Shown: positions 33,995-42,627 of the stretch, piece by piece
How positions within the stretch are numbered: the first letter of the stretch is position 1
Layout: each line of letters starts with the position of its first letter
Origin: Timaviella obliquedivisa GSE-PSE-MK23-08B
Lineage (GTDB): Bacteria; Cyanobacteriota; Cyanobacteriia; Elainellales; Elainellaceae
Assembly (NCBI GenBank): GCA_019358855.1
Contig: JAHHII010000006.1
Location: 124,001 to 188,000 of the forward strand
Direction: 5' to 3'
Length of the DNA stretch: 64,000 bases
Made by a program: the position numbers and the translations under genes
The notes under the pieces: model-generated
Seen by the model: only the letters and a program-made list of their open reading frames with translations
What the model was told of the DNA's origin: nothing
Databases searched by the model: none

Positions 33995-34043
33995 ACCTCT
34001 CCCCAACCCCTCTCCTGAAGGAAAGGGGCTTTGAGTCGGCTCA
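33995..34043 (-). repeat. Dispersed CCCCTTTC repeat, reversed copy
   Basis: On the minus strand it reads GAGCCGACTCAAAGCCCC then TTTCCTTCAGGAGAGGGGTT and GGGGAGAGGT, the same core as the other copies. It fills most of the gap between the SDR gene and birA. Confidence 0.6.
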
Positions 34044-34096
34044 TACTTTGGTTTTGTAACGCTGGAACTTGTGGCACTGTTTTCTTTTGACCCCGT

Positions 34097-34864
34097 ATGG
34101 ATCAATGTCCAGAATGGCTCTATTGTTTAGAGCAATGTCCTAGCACAAATACTTGGGCGATGGAAGCGCGATCGCTCCAGCAGGGCGATGTGGTGTTTAC
34201 GCGCCAACAAACTGCTGGGCGGGGGCAACAGGGGCGATATTGGGATTCTCCGCCGGGGGTATTAACCGCTAGTTTTGTCTTAGAAGAAATTCCTGTTGAA
34301 CAACTGTCGGGCATTAGCCTGGCGGCTGGCTTAGCAGTGATTGATACCGTTGAAGCTTTAGTGCCAACTTTGCGAGGAGAACTGCGCCTGAAATGGACAA
34401 ATGATGTATTTCTACAGGGGCGAAAGCTAGCCGGTATTTTATGTGAGACTGCAACTAAAAGCTCTGCCAAGTCAGCACGAGTCATCGTTGGGATAGGGCT
34501 GAATCGCTGGGTTGAGTTTGAACGTTTGGAGTGGCAGAACGACTTTGCGCGGCGCGTCAGTTTGCACCAGGTGGTACATTCGAGAGATCCGCAAGGAGTG
34601 ACTCCCGCTGAATTGCCTTTACTAGAACGGTTGCGCCATCACTTATTATTAACGGTGGAACGGTTGCGATCGCAGGGTATGAACGCCCTGTTACCAGATC
34701 TTCGTCAGCGAGATTTTTTGCTAGGTAAACAGATGACGATTGAAACGGCGAACGAGTCGGTGGTGGGCGAAGCCTTAGGAATTGGCGATCGGGGTGAACT
34801 CTGGCTGCGACTGTTAGATGGAACGGAACGAACCTTTGTTTCAGGGCATGTTTTATTGCTCTAG
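34097..34864 (+). CDS. birA: Biotin--[acetyl-CoA-carboxylase] ligase
   Basis: Activates biotin with ATP and attaches it to the carboxyl-carrier protein of acetyl-CoA carboxylase. 255 residues of the short (class I) type with no N-terminal DNA-binding domain. Motifs: CPSTNTWAME, FTRQQTAGRGQQGRYWDSPP (biotinoyl-AMP loop), LKWTNDVFLQGRKLAGILCE and VIVGIGLNRW. A C-terminal SH3-like domain follows (LGKQMTIETANESVVGEALG). ATG at 34097. It converges on sepF. Confidence 0.93.
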   Translation: MDQCPEWLYCLEQCPSTNTWAMEARSLQQGDVVFTRQQTAGRGQQGRYWDSPPGVLTASFVLEEIPVEQLSGISLAAGLAVIDTVEALVPTLRGELRLKWTNDVFLQGRKLAGILCETATKSSAKSARVIVGIGLNRWVEFERLEWQNDFARRVSLHQVVHSRDPQGVTPAELPLLERLRHHLLLTVERLRSQGMNALLPDLRQRDFLLGKQMTIETANESVVGEALGIGDRGELWLRLLDGTERTFVSGHVLLL

Positions 34865-34896
34865 TACTTTATTGCTCAAATACTTTGTTGGATAGA

Positions 34897-35415
34897 TTAC
34901 AGGGCAAATGGATCAGCAATGGGATGGCGACGGGGCTGAGTGGATTTTTCAGATTCAGGTTTGGGTGAGGCTTTTGGAGGAGCCGCTTGGACAGGAACGG
35001 GCTGGGCAGTTTCTTCAAAGGTGCGATGACTAATGTGAACAGAGTTGGGGGTAAACAGAAAAACGTTGTGCCCAATTTGTCGATAATGTCCATCCATAGC
35101 AAAAGTACCGCCTGCAACATAGTCGGCGCAACGTTGAGCATGCTCGATATCAATCATGCTCAAATCTAAAATGACCGATCGCCGTTCCCGGAGGGCTGTG
35201 ACTGCATCGGGCATTTCATCAAAAGATTGGGGTTGCATCAGAATCATTTCTGATTGACCGTGAGCCAGACCTGGCATTCCGATCAATTTGCGAGACTGGT
35301 TTCCTGCGGCAATTCCCGTCTCTCCTTCAAGGCTGATGCCCTCGTCTTCGTACTCATAGTCATCGTAGAGATCGTCTAGCCCTAGAACATCTCGCACACG
35401 TTGAAAAAAACTCAT
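34897..35415 (-). CDS. sepF: Cell division protein SepF
   Basis: 172 residues. The N-terminal amphipathic helix MSFFQRVRDVLGLDD (membrane contact) leads into an acidic linker. The SepF core follows, with LMQPQSFDEMPDAVTALRER, VILDLSMIDIEHAQRCADYV and GTFAMDGHYRQIGHNVFLFT. The tail is disordered and Pro-rich. SepF (Cdv2 in cyanobacteria) helps tether FtsZ to the membrane. ATG at 35415 after AAAGGGG. A TATAAT at 35443-35448 (minus) is a plausible -10. Confidence 0.94.
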   Translation of the reverse strand: MSFFQRVRDVLGLDDLYDDYEYEDEGISLEGETGIAAGNQSRKLIGMPGLAHGQSEMILMQPQSFDEMPDAVTALRERRSVILDLSMIDIEHAQRCADYVAGGTFAMDGHYRQIGHNVFLFTPNSVHISHRTFEETAQPVPVQAAPPKASPKPESEKSTQPRRHPIADPFAL

Positions 35416-35773
35416 GACTTACCCCTTTAGTTCATTTGTTCTATTATAATCAGGTCGATCAGAAGTAAAGCAATTTCCTTAAAACTTCTCAAACTTTCCA
35501 TCGGCTACTGAGTTGCCATGAATTCAACAAACGCCAGTTTTACTCAAATACTAAGAACTGTAAAGCTCTGGTCTGAATTGGAATTCCGAGAGTATACTTG
35601 CTCGGTATGTTTGCCTGTTAGGTGATGCATTCGTCTATTTAGTGGTGTGATGTTCTATAAATTTGTTTTCTAAATTCACCTGATTTTTGTGATCTCAAGC
35701 ACCGCCATTTGACACCGAACCTCTTAACATTGCAAGCACTTCTACCGCTTTTGTTCCTCAGTCGCCATTTTCC
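35416..35773. other. Intergenic region with TATAAT (sepF promoter side)
   Basis: 358 bp between divergent sepF and DUF2949. TATTATAAT at 35442-35450 reads as TATAAT on both strands (minus at 35443-35448, plus at 35445-35450). The minus copy lies about 28 bp from the sepF ATG, so the leader would be short. No RNA gene, repeat family member or terminator was recognised in the remainder. Confidence 0.4.
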
Positions 35774-35965
35774 ATGCAGTCCTCTATTAAGCCGCACCTC
35801 ATTCAATTTCTACAGCAGGAGCTTGCCGTTCCTACAGAGTCTATTGCTATGGCTCTGCGTCATCCTGAATCTTCGCCTCATTTGTTGCCCATGGTGTTGT
35901 GGCAGTACGGTCTGATCACGATAGAACAATTAGATAGAGTATTTGACTGGTTAGAATCAGCGTAA
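35774..35965 (+). CDS. DUF2949 family protein
   Basis: 63 residues: KPHLIQFLQQELAVPTESIA, then PHLLPMVLWQYGLITIEQLD and RVFDWLE. This matches the small DUF2949 family of cyanobacteria, whose LPMVLWQYGL pattern is characteristic. All helical, soluble, function unknown. ATG at 35774. It ends 37 bp before the convergent prmA gene. Confidence 0.85.
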   Translation: MQSSIKPHLIQFLQQELAVPTESIAMALRHPESSPHLLPMVLWQYGLITIEQLDRVFDWLESA

Positions 35966-36002
35966 GGCTGTCTCAAAAAGCTGTCTCAAAAAATCGTGGC
36001 GC

Positions 36003-36974
36003 TCAAGGGTTCAACCGATACATCCAAGCAACCCATTCCTCTAAGCGTTCACAGTCAACCGCCTCAAAGCCTTCTTTCCCCAGAGCTAACGCAATAGCTG
36101 CTTCATAATCTACAGTAAATCCAGCAGTAATTAATAGACCCGATGGCATCAGGGCATGTCGAAAATCGGGAGCCAGAGTAATGTGAATTCGCCCTAAAAT
36201 ATTGGCGACAATCAGGTCAAACGAGGTAATCCCTATTGGGTTTGTGGAAGAGATTGGATTAATAGCTTCGACTTGATCTAATGGTTTTCCGCTCATCCAA
36301 TGTCCTAACTCGCTTCCCTGTCCTAAGCTTCCTTGCATGACAGTGACTTGAGAGGCTACACCGTTCCGCTGTACTGCATCTTGAGTGGCTTGCACCGCGA
36401 TCGCGTCATTATCAACTGCGACCACTTGCGCTCCTAGTTTAGCGATCGCCACACTCAAAATACCTGAACCTGAGCCTAAATCTAGCGTCTTCATTTCTGG
36501 GGCGATGTACTTTTCTAAAAGCCGAAGACTGAGTTGGGTTGCAGGGTGTAGACCACTTCCAAAGGCAAGGCTGGTTTTGAGATGTAGCGTTAATTCATGG
36601 GGGGCAGGTGCGTAGGTTTGATGGGCAAGTTCGTCAGCAAGAATGACAAAGCGATCGCCAACCCAATGAATGCGGGGGAGTGGAGAGGCTTCTTGGGAGT
36701 ATCTAGCGATCGCTGGATACTCCACGATTCTCACTTGCAGTTCTGTTGCAATTCCTGTTCGGTATAGCGGCAGTAGCACATCAGCAATTTCTTGGGCTTG
36801 GGAGTGTGCCTGCTCAGGAAGATGGAGATAGAGCGTGAACGCCCACTGGTTATCAGGATCTTTTGCACATTCAACAATTTCGATATTGCCCGCATAGCGA
36901 GTTTCTGCCAGCAAGGTACAAACCCAATCGACTGCTTCGCTGGTTGTATCCAGGCTTAACTCCATCCAAGACAT
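36003..36974 (-). CDS. prmA: Ribosomal protein L11 methyltransferase
   Basis: Trimethylates amino groups of ribosomal protein L11. 323 residues: N-terminal L11-binding domain (SLDTTSEAVDWVCTLLAE), KTSLAFGSGLHPATQLSLRL, motif I TLDLGSGSGILSVAIAKLGA, VAVDNDAIAVQATQDAV and SFDLIVANILGRIHITLAPD (NI strand). A roughly 20-residue insertion rich in Ser, Thr and Pro (EAINPISSTNPIGIT) precedes the last motif. ATG at 36974. A 66-aa gene lies 30 bp upstream in the same direction. Confidence 0.93.
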   Translation of the reverse strand: MSWMELSLDTTSEAVDWVCTLLAETRYAGNIEIVECAKDPDNQWAFTLYLHLPEQAHSQAQEIADVLLPLYRTGIATELQVRIVEYPAIARYSQEASPLPRIHWVGDRFVILADELAHQTYAPAPHELTLHLKTSLAFGSGLHPATQLSLRLLEKYIAPEMKTLDLGSGSGILSVAIAKLGAQVVAVDNDAIAVQATQDAVQRNGVASQVTVMQGSLGQGSELGHWMSGKPLDQVEAINPISSTNPIGITSFDLIVANILGRIHITLAPDFRHALMPSGLLITAGFTVDYEAAIALALGKEGFEAVDCERLEEWVAWMYRLNP

Positions 36975-37004
36975 ATCTTTACCAAGTGATATTTACCGTG
37001 ATGT

Positions 37005-37205
37005 TTATCGAGTAATGTTTAATGTCACATCGCTCATGCCCCACACAGCAAAAAACTGACAAAACAAATCTTGCCTAGCCGTTGACAAGTCACCATCAGA
37101 AGAAACAACTCTACCCTGAAGTAACCGTCCGTCATCTGTTTCTAAATTTAACCACAGTTCACCCGCTTTATCCTGACTCAGCAGCAAGCGACCATTGGCT
37201 AACAC
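37005..37205 (-). CDS. Small protein of unknown function
   Basis: 66 residues, beginning at a GTG (37205): LANGRLLLSQDKAGELWLNL, then ETDDGRLLQGRVVSSDGDLS and a hydrophobic C-terminus FFAVWGMSDVTLNITR. The strand-rich pattern suggests a small beta domain. No membrane helix. It lies 30 bp upstream of prmA and may be co-transcribed with it. I do not recognise the family. Confidence 0.45.
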   Translation of the reverse strand: MLANGRLLLSQDKAGELWLNLETDDGRLLQGRVVSSDGDLSTARQDLFCQFFAVWGMSDVTLNITR

Positions 37206-37327
37206 TTATCCTGCCCGACTAGTTGATTGCACACCGCCTCTCAAACTTTCCTATAAGACTTTCCTAAACATGCCTGAACACCGATCGCTCATCTATGATG
37301 ACAGGATATGTGCCGTTGTGAGCGGAG

Positions 37328-38245
37328 ATGCTGAATCAGGGATGGATTTATCGGGAACAGGTGAAACCTGCCAATGTGGGTCAAACGCTAGTGGCATACT
37401 ACACTCAGCACTATCAGCATTCGAGCGAACTGGAGTGGCGATCGCGCATTGCGGCGGGGCAAGTGTGGGTGAATGGTCAGGTAGCAACGGCTGAAACAAC
37501 GCTGCGATCGGGGCAAGCTTTGACCTATCATCGTGAACCGTGGGAAGAGCCAGAGGTGCCATTGACGTTTGAGGTACTTTACGAAGATAGGGATTTACTG
37601 GTAATTGCTAAACCAGCGGGGTTACCTGTGCTACCAGGCGGCGGTTTTTTAGAGCACACCTTATTATGGCAACTACAATTGCAGTATCCGGAGGAAACGC
37701 CTGTGCCCATTCATCGATTAGGACGCGGTACTTCGGGTTTGATGTTGATGGCACGATCGCCCCGTGCTAAGTCACAGTTAAGCAAGCAAATGCGCGATCG
37801 AAAAATTTGTAAAACCTATCGAGCGCTAGTGCAGAATCCCTTGAGCACCGATGCCGCGATTCCCGATCGCTTCATAGTTACCCAGGCGATCGGGAAAGTG
37901 CCCCACCCCCTTTTAGGCTATATTTATGGCGCAACTGCCACAGGACAGTTTGCCCACAGCGACTGTCAGGTGCTTCAGCGCAACACTCAAACGACACTTT
38001 TAGAAGTGATTATTTTGACAGGGCGACCGCATCAAATTCGCATTCATTTATCGTTTATGGGTTATCCTCTGGTGGGCGATCCGCTGTATGCTATGGGCGG
38101 CGTAGCGCAGTTTGTTGACGGTGCGGTTGTGGTTCCAGGAGATTGTGGGTATTGGCTACATGCTTATCGGCTGGGGTTTACGCATCCTCGCACAGGGGCA
38201 TTAATGGATTGGGTTTGTCCTCCTTTGGCTCCTCTGGCTCATTGA
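37328..38245 (+). CDS. RluA-family pseudouridine synthase (HRLG variant)
   Basis: 305 residues. N-terminal S4-like part (SRIAAGQVWVNGQVATAETT), then the catalytic domain: LLVIAKPAGLPVLPGGGFLE, PVPIHRLGRGTSGLMLMARS, ICKTYRALVQ, TTLLEVIILTGRPHQIRIHL and YPLVGDPLYAMGG. In most RluA enzymes the catalytic motif is HRLD, and here Gly stands at the Asp position. I recall similar HRLGRGTSG proteins in plants and cyanobacteria. Whether it isomerises uridine or only binds RNA is uncertain. ATG at 37328. Confidence 0.85.
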   Translation: MLNQGWIYREQVKPANVGQTLVAYYTQHYQHSSELEWRSRIAAGQVWVNGQVATAETTLRSGQALTYHREPWEEPEVPLTFEVLYEDRDLLVIAKPAGLPVLPGGGFLEHTLLWQLQLQYPEETPVPIHRLGRGTSGLMLMARSPRAKSQLSKQMRDRKICKTYRALVQNPLSTDAAIPDRFIVTQAIGKVPHPLLGYIYGATATGQFAHSDCQVLQRNTQTTLLEVIILTGRPHQIRIHLSFMGYPLVGDPLYAMGGVAQFVDGAVVVPGDCGYWLHAYRLGFTHPRTGALMDWVCPPLAPLAH

Positions 38246-38285
38246 ACACTGCGTTTCTTAAACTATCTTTTTACTATTTATTACT

Positions 38286-38873
38286 TTGTCTTATTACCAT
38301 CTTCACCCTGACGCTTTACCGATCGCTTACCTAGGAAAATTGCAGCGTAAAATACTGGCTTGTCCTTACTTTGCGGTTAATAATTTGAATCGTGATTTTG
38401 TGGGCACTAAGGGATTTTCTGTGGTTTTCCGACGATCGCACCTCGCCACTGTCGAGCAACAGTTTCCGTATTTTAAGCCCTATCTTGAACGAGCCTTACA
38501 GCCTGATTGCAATGCGTTTTACCTGAATCCGCTGCTGCTAAAAACAGGCTCACGGGTTGATCCTCATATTGATCGATCGCTGCGTTCTTATTGCAAAACA
38601 ATTGAGCCACCCCAGGTTGTCAGCGTGTTATATGTGAATGTGCCAGAAGAGTTACAAGGAGGAGAGTTAGTGTTGCGATCGCATAAACGGCAGGTTGGAA
38701 AAATCTGTCCTCAAACCAATACGTTGCTCTTTTTCCAAGGAGATTTAACTCATTCTATTAATGCAGTTGTGGGAAATCGCTTAAGCCTGGTTTGTGAGCA
38801 GTACAACTTAGAGGAAGTTGAGCTAGAGGATATTCCAGAGTTTAGGTTGGAGTCTAGAGTGATTAAGATATAA
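38286..38873 (+). CDS. 2-oxoglutarate/Fe(II)-dependent oxygenase
   Basis: 195 residues from a TTG (38286). The double-stranded beta-helix residues are visible: HxD in GSRVDPHIDRS, GGELVLRSHKRQVGK, and the distal His and Arg in DLTHSINAVVGNRLSLVCEQ. This resembles prolyl-hydroxylase type (P4Hc-like) members. The substrate is unknown. It starts 40 bp after the RluA-family gene and may share its transcript. Confidence 0.75.
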   Translation: MSYYHLHPDALPIAYLGKLQRKILACPYFAVNNLNRDFVGTKGFSVVFRRSHLATVEQQFPYFKPYLERALQPDCNAFYLNPLLLKTGSRVDPHIDRSLRSYCKTIEPPQVVSVLYVNVPEELQGGELVLRSHKRQVGKICPQTNTLLFFQGDLTHSINAVVGNRLSLVCEQYNLEEVELEDIPEFRLESRVIKI

Positions 38874-39037
38874 GGGGCGATCGGCGGCGTTAGGGCAGGT
38901 AAAAAAATAATTGACCTGTTGGGCTAGTTATCCAAGTTTGGGCAACACCAGGAAAGGATGCCGCATTGACGCATTAACGCACGCTCCTCTACCCTGTTAC
39001 TTATACAGGATAGATTTTGAAACGCACGCAACCCTCA

Positions 39038-40339
39038 TTAACTCAAATCCTCGATCGCTTTTGGCACCCCTTCTGTTAACACCTCACACCCCTGAGCCGT
39101 TACCAGAACATCGTCTTCAATGCGAATGCCAATGCCGTGCCAACGCGAATCAACTTCTGGCTGACCTTCGACAGGTTTAATGAACGGAGAAATATAAAGT
39201 CCGGGTTCGACTGTTAAAACTTGTCCAGGTTCTAAATTATGGGGCGTTTCGCCATGCTGATAAACTCCTACATCATGGACATCCAACCCTAGCCAATGCC
39301 CAGTGCGATGCATGTAAAAAGGCTTGTACTTTTCTTCTTTGATAATTTCTTCAATATCGCCCACTAGCAAACCTAAATCCATTAAGCCTTCCACCAACAC
39401 GCGCACGGCAGTGTCGTGAATTTGCTTGTAGGGGTTGCCGGGATGCACTTGGGCGATCGCTTTCATCTGCGCTGCCAAAACAATTTCATACAAAATCTTT
39501 TGCTCGGCGGTAAATTTGCCGCCCACTGGAAACGTCCGAGTAATATCTGCGTTGTAATACTCGTAGGCGCATCCTGCATCAATTAACAGAAGTTCGTTAT
39601 CTTGCATCTGCCGCGTGTTTTCCGTGTAGTGCAACACACAAGCATTTGCCCCCGATGCCACGATGGAAGGGTATGCCACAACTGTTCCACGCAATCCAAA
39701 GGTATGTTCAATTTCGGCTTGTACTTGGTATTCATATTTTCCAGGGCTCGCAAATTCCCTGGCGCGGTTATGGGCATCGACCGAAATTGCCGCCGCTGTT
39801 CGCATCAGGTCTAGCTCGGCAGGGCTTTTGATTTGGCGCAGCGCATGGAGCGTGGGCGCTGGATCTTCGATGCCAGTCGGACCTGTGCCGCGTTTCGGGT
39901 AGGTTGCCATCAACGCTTGCCATTGACCCAGAATCATTTCGTTAAAACGGCGATCGCGCCCTAATTTATAGTAAATTCGGTCTGCTTTTTCTAAATATTG
40001 AGGCAGCTTTTCCTTGAGGTCAGCGATTGAATACACTTCATCTGCCCCAAACCTTTCCTTTGCCGCCTCTACTCCCACCCGATAGCCCGTCCAGGTTTCT
40101 TTTTCCAGATCTTTAGGCTGAACAAATAACACAAAGTGATGCTCTTCGTGTTGTGTCGTCAGCACGGCTACAGCGTTCGCCTCATTAAACCCGGTTAGGT
40201 AAAAGAAATCGCTGTCTTGTCGAAAGTTGTACTCTACGTCGTTATGCATAACTGCCATGGGCGAACTGCGGAACACTGCCGTTCCTTTGCCGATTTTCGC
40301 GAGTAACTGTTGACGACGTTGAGCGTATTCCGTCTGCAT
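39038..40339 (-). CDS. pepP: Xaa-Pro aminopeptidase (aminopeptidase P)
   Basis: 433 residues from the ATG at 40339 (MQTEYAQRRQQLLAKIGKGT); the frame runs on to 40513, but that part lacks family similarity and overlaps the divergent dprA. N-terminal domain: MHNDVEYNFRQDSDFFYLTG. Pita-bread catalytic domain with metal ligands: LLIDAGCAYEYYNADITRTF (two Asp), TGHWLGLDVHDVG (His), VLTVEPGLYI (Glu) and GIGIRIEDDVLVT (Glu). It removes N-terminal residues preceding proline. Confidence 0.95.
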   Translation of the reverse strand: MQTEYAQRRQQLLAKIGKGTAVFRSSPMAVMHNDVEYNFRQDSDFFYLTGFNEANAVAVLTTQHEEHHFVLFVQPKDLEKETWTGYRVGVEAAKERFGADEVYSIADLKEKLPQYLEKADRIYYKLGRDRRFNEMILGQWQALMATYPKRGTGPTGIEDPAPTLHALRQIKSPAELDLMRTAAAISVDAHNRAREFASPGKYEYQVQAEIEHTFGLRGTVVAYPSIVASGANACVLHYTENTRQMQDNELLLIDAGCAYEYYNADITRTFPVGGKFTAEQKILYEIVLAAQMKAIAQVHPGNPYKQIHDTAVRVLVEGLMDLGLLVGDIEEIIKEEKYKPFYMHRTGHWLGLDVHDVGVYQHGETPHNLEPGQVLTVEPGLYISPFIKPVEGQPEVDSRWHGIGIRIEDDVLVTAQGCEVLTEGVPKAIEDLS

Positions 40340-40472
40340 AAAGTTTTTGGGTAATGAGAGTATGGTTTGAATTTTATCGTAGGTTGATTGGGCTTTGAGG
40401 CAAGGACTCCTGACTGAAAGGGGAACACTTAGAAAAGATCTACCCCGCCCTCGATCGCAACAGGAGCAACCC

Positions 40473-41609
40473 TTGGCACAAGAACGAGCATTTTGGCTTG
40501 CCTGGTCAAACATCCCAGGAACAGGCTCAATCTTAATCCAACGTTTGCGGCAGCACTTTGGTACACTGGCGGCTGCCTGGGTCGCCCCGATCGCCGAACT
40601 AGAAGCCGTCTATGGTTTTGGAGTCCAGAACACAGCGACGATCGCTTCTGCCCGCAGTGCTATTGATCCCGAAAATCTGCTGCAACAACATGAACAAGCC
40701 AATCCTGGTTTTTGGACACCTGCCGATGATGACTATCCCCAGTTGCTACTAGAAATTCCTGATTTTCCACCGATTTTGTACTATCAAGGAACCGTCGATC
40801 GCTTAGAAAATCAGGGCAGTGTACCTGCGATCGCCATTGTCGGCACCCGCAGCCCATCGGATTACGGCAAGCGCTGGACTCAAAAATTGACGATTCAACT
40901 CACCCAAGCAGGATTCACTATAGTTTCAGGGCTGGCAGCCGGAATTGATACCGAAGCACATTACGCTTGCTTAAAAGCAGGAGGCAGAACGATCGCCGTT
41001 TTGGGTACAGGCGTTGATGTCACCTATCCTTACAGCAATCGCAGTTTGGCTCAAAGCATCATCAAACATGGGCTTTTGGTCAGTGAATATGCGGCTGGCA
41101 CTCAGCCCGATCGCACCAATTTTCCGCGTCGTAACCGCATAATCGCCGGACTCAGCCGCGCCACCCTGGTGATTGAAGCGCCCCAAAAATCAGGTGCGCT
41201 GATCACTGCCCGCCTCGCCAATGATTACAATCGGGACGTATACGCCTTGCCCGGCTCACTAGATAATCCTGCCTCGCGGGGCAGCTTAGAGCTACTCAAC
41301 CAAGGCGCTCAGGTGATTTTGGGAGAAGCCGAGCTATTAGAAGCGTTGGGCAATATCCCTCAACTACATTCCACCACCCAACTTTCTTTATTAGCTTTAG
41401 AGCCGCCAGCACCACCACCCGATTTGCCACCCGAGCTACAGACAATTTTTCAGGTGATTCCAGTCATTTCAGCAGAGGCGATCGCCCTTGATCACATTAT
41501 TGAGCAAACTGGACAACCCACTGGTGCGGTTCTCAGTGCCCTTTCTCATTTAGAGTTAATGGGTCTGATAGCGCAGATGCCTGGAATGCGGTATCGGCGG
41601 GAAGGATAG
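40473..41609 (+). CDS. dprA: DNA-processing protein DprA
   Basis: Loads RecA on incoming single-stranded DNA during natural transformation. About 378 residues from the TTG at 40473, which has AGGAG six bases upstream (the frame extends to 40395, overlapping the pepP upstream region). Motifs: WSNIPGTGSILIQRL (HhH), AIAIVGTRSPSDYGKRWTQK, VSGLAAGIDTEAHYACLKAG, AVLGTGVDVTYPYSNRSLAQ and FPRRNRIIAGLSRATLVIEA. A C-terminal winged-helix (DHIIEQTGQPTGAVLSALSH) is present. Divergent from pepP. Confidence 0.94.
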   Translation: MAQERAFWLAWSNIPGTGSILIQRLRQHFGTLAAAWVAPIAELEAVYGFGVQNTATIASARSAIDPENLLQQHEQANPGFWTPADDDYPQLLLEIPDFPPILYYQGTVDRLENQGSVPAIAIVGTRSPSDYGKRWTQKLTIQLTQAGFTIVSGLAAGIDTEAHYACLKAGGRTIAVLGTGVDVTYPYSNRSLAQSIIKHGLLVSEYAAGTQPDRTNFPRRNRIIAGLSRATLVIEAPQKSGALITARLANDYNRDVYALPGSLDNPASRGSLELLNQGAQVILGEAELLEALGNIPQLHSTTQLSLLALEPPAPPPDLPPELQTIFQVIPVISAEAIALDHIIEQTGQPTGAVLSALSHLELMGLIAQMPGMRYRREG

Positions 41610-41824
41610 ATTGTTAAATCATCCGAAGGACATCACAAAATCTTTTTCCATCTCTTCCAGCACATACCCCAAAATTGAGCGATCGCCATTTGGGTCGAGT
41701 TCTTAAGGAAGATGCAGGGCAATACATTTCAGTTTACACTGCCACTTGTAATGATACTTAATACTTGTTAGCACTCACCAAAAAGTGACAACGAGCTATT
41801 TGCAGATCCCATCAGAATCAGATA

Positions 41825-42580
41825 ATGACGCTCCTTATGAATCAGCACAAGAATACGAATCAGCACGAGAGTGTAGGCTGGGGAATGGTTCTTGCCTTCT
41901 TGATAATTAGCCTTTGGCTCATGAGTTTAGTGGGCTTGCTAAAGCTCAATATTCAAGAAACATCATTCACTTGGATTATCCTAGGCATTCTGTTGCGCAC
42001 TTTTTTGTCAACAGGGTTATTCATTACTGCCCACGATGCCATGCACGGTACCGTGTTCCCAAACAATCCAAAGATCAACCATGGCATTGGAACGATCGCT
42101 CTGATGCTTTATGCCTTGCTACCCTACAAAATGTTGCTTAAAAAGCATCACCTTCACCATCGTTATCCCACTGGAGAACGCGATCCCGATTTTTATGATG
42201 GGGATAATCAAAGCTTTTTTGCCTGGTATTTTCACTTTATGCGCGGCTACTGGAGTTGGGCACGATTTTTTGGGCTGCTTGCGATCGGGCTACTGCTCTA
42301 TGGAGTTGTGCAAGTTTCTGTCATCAACCTGCTCTTATTCTGGTTCTTGCCCTTAGGGTTTAGCTCGTTTCAGCTTTTTTTCTTTGGCACGTTCTTGCCC
42401 CATCGCCGACCTGTTGGCGGCTACGAAGCTCCCTACTATAGCCAGAGCTTTCCACTCCCCATCATTTTGTCATTCCTCTCTTGCTATCACTTTGGCTACC
42501 ATCAAGAGCATCACCAATATCCCCAGGTTCCTTGGTGGCAGCTACCCAAGGTTTATCGGCTGGCGGCTACCGCTGACTGA
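41825..42580 (+). CDS. crtW: Beta-carotene ketolase CrtW
   Basis: Adds 4-keto groups to beta-ionone rings, giving echinenone or canthaxanthin, in the membrane. 251 residues with four membrane segments and the three di-iron His clusters: HDAMHG (70-75), HHLHH (108-112), HFGYHQEHHQYP (222-233), and FLPHRRPVGGY. These place it with CrtW and not with fatty-acid desaturases or CrtO. ATG at 41825; M5 is an alternative start. It lies 47 bp before ndbB on the same strand. Confidence 0.9.
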   Translation: MTLLMNQHKNTNQHESVGWGMVLAFLIISLWLMSLVGLLKLNIQETSFTWIILGILLRTFLSTGLFITAHDAMHGTVFPNNPKINHGIGTIALMLYALLPYKMLLKKHHLHHRYPTGERDPDFYDGDNQSFFAWYFHFMRGYWSWARFFGLLAIGLLLYGVVQVSVINLLLFWFLPLGFSSFQLFFFGTFLPHRRPVGGYEAPYYSQSFPLPIILSFLSCYHFGYHQEHHQYPQVPWWQLPKVYRLAATAD

Positions 42581-42627
42581 GGCAGAGCTTGTTATCCTAA
42601 AAGAGAAACTTCCCCTCCCCCATAACC

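Noticed and set aside
39583-39902. Several overlapping open frames within pepP
   Set aside because: Shadow frames inside a well-supported gene.
40340-40513. Upstream extension of pepP
   Set aside because: The 58 residues are Cys/Arg-rich, unlike the family, and overlap the dprA start.
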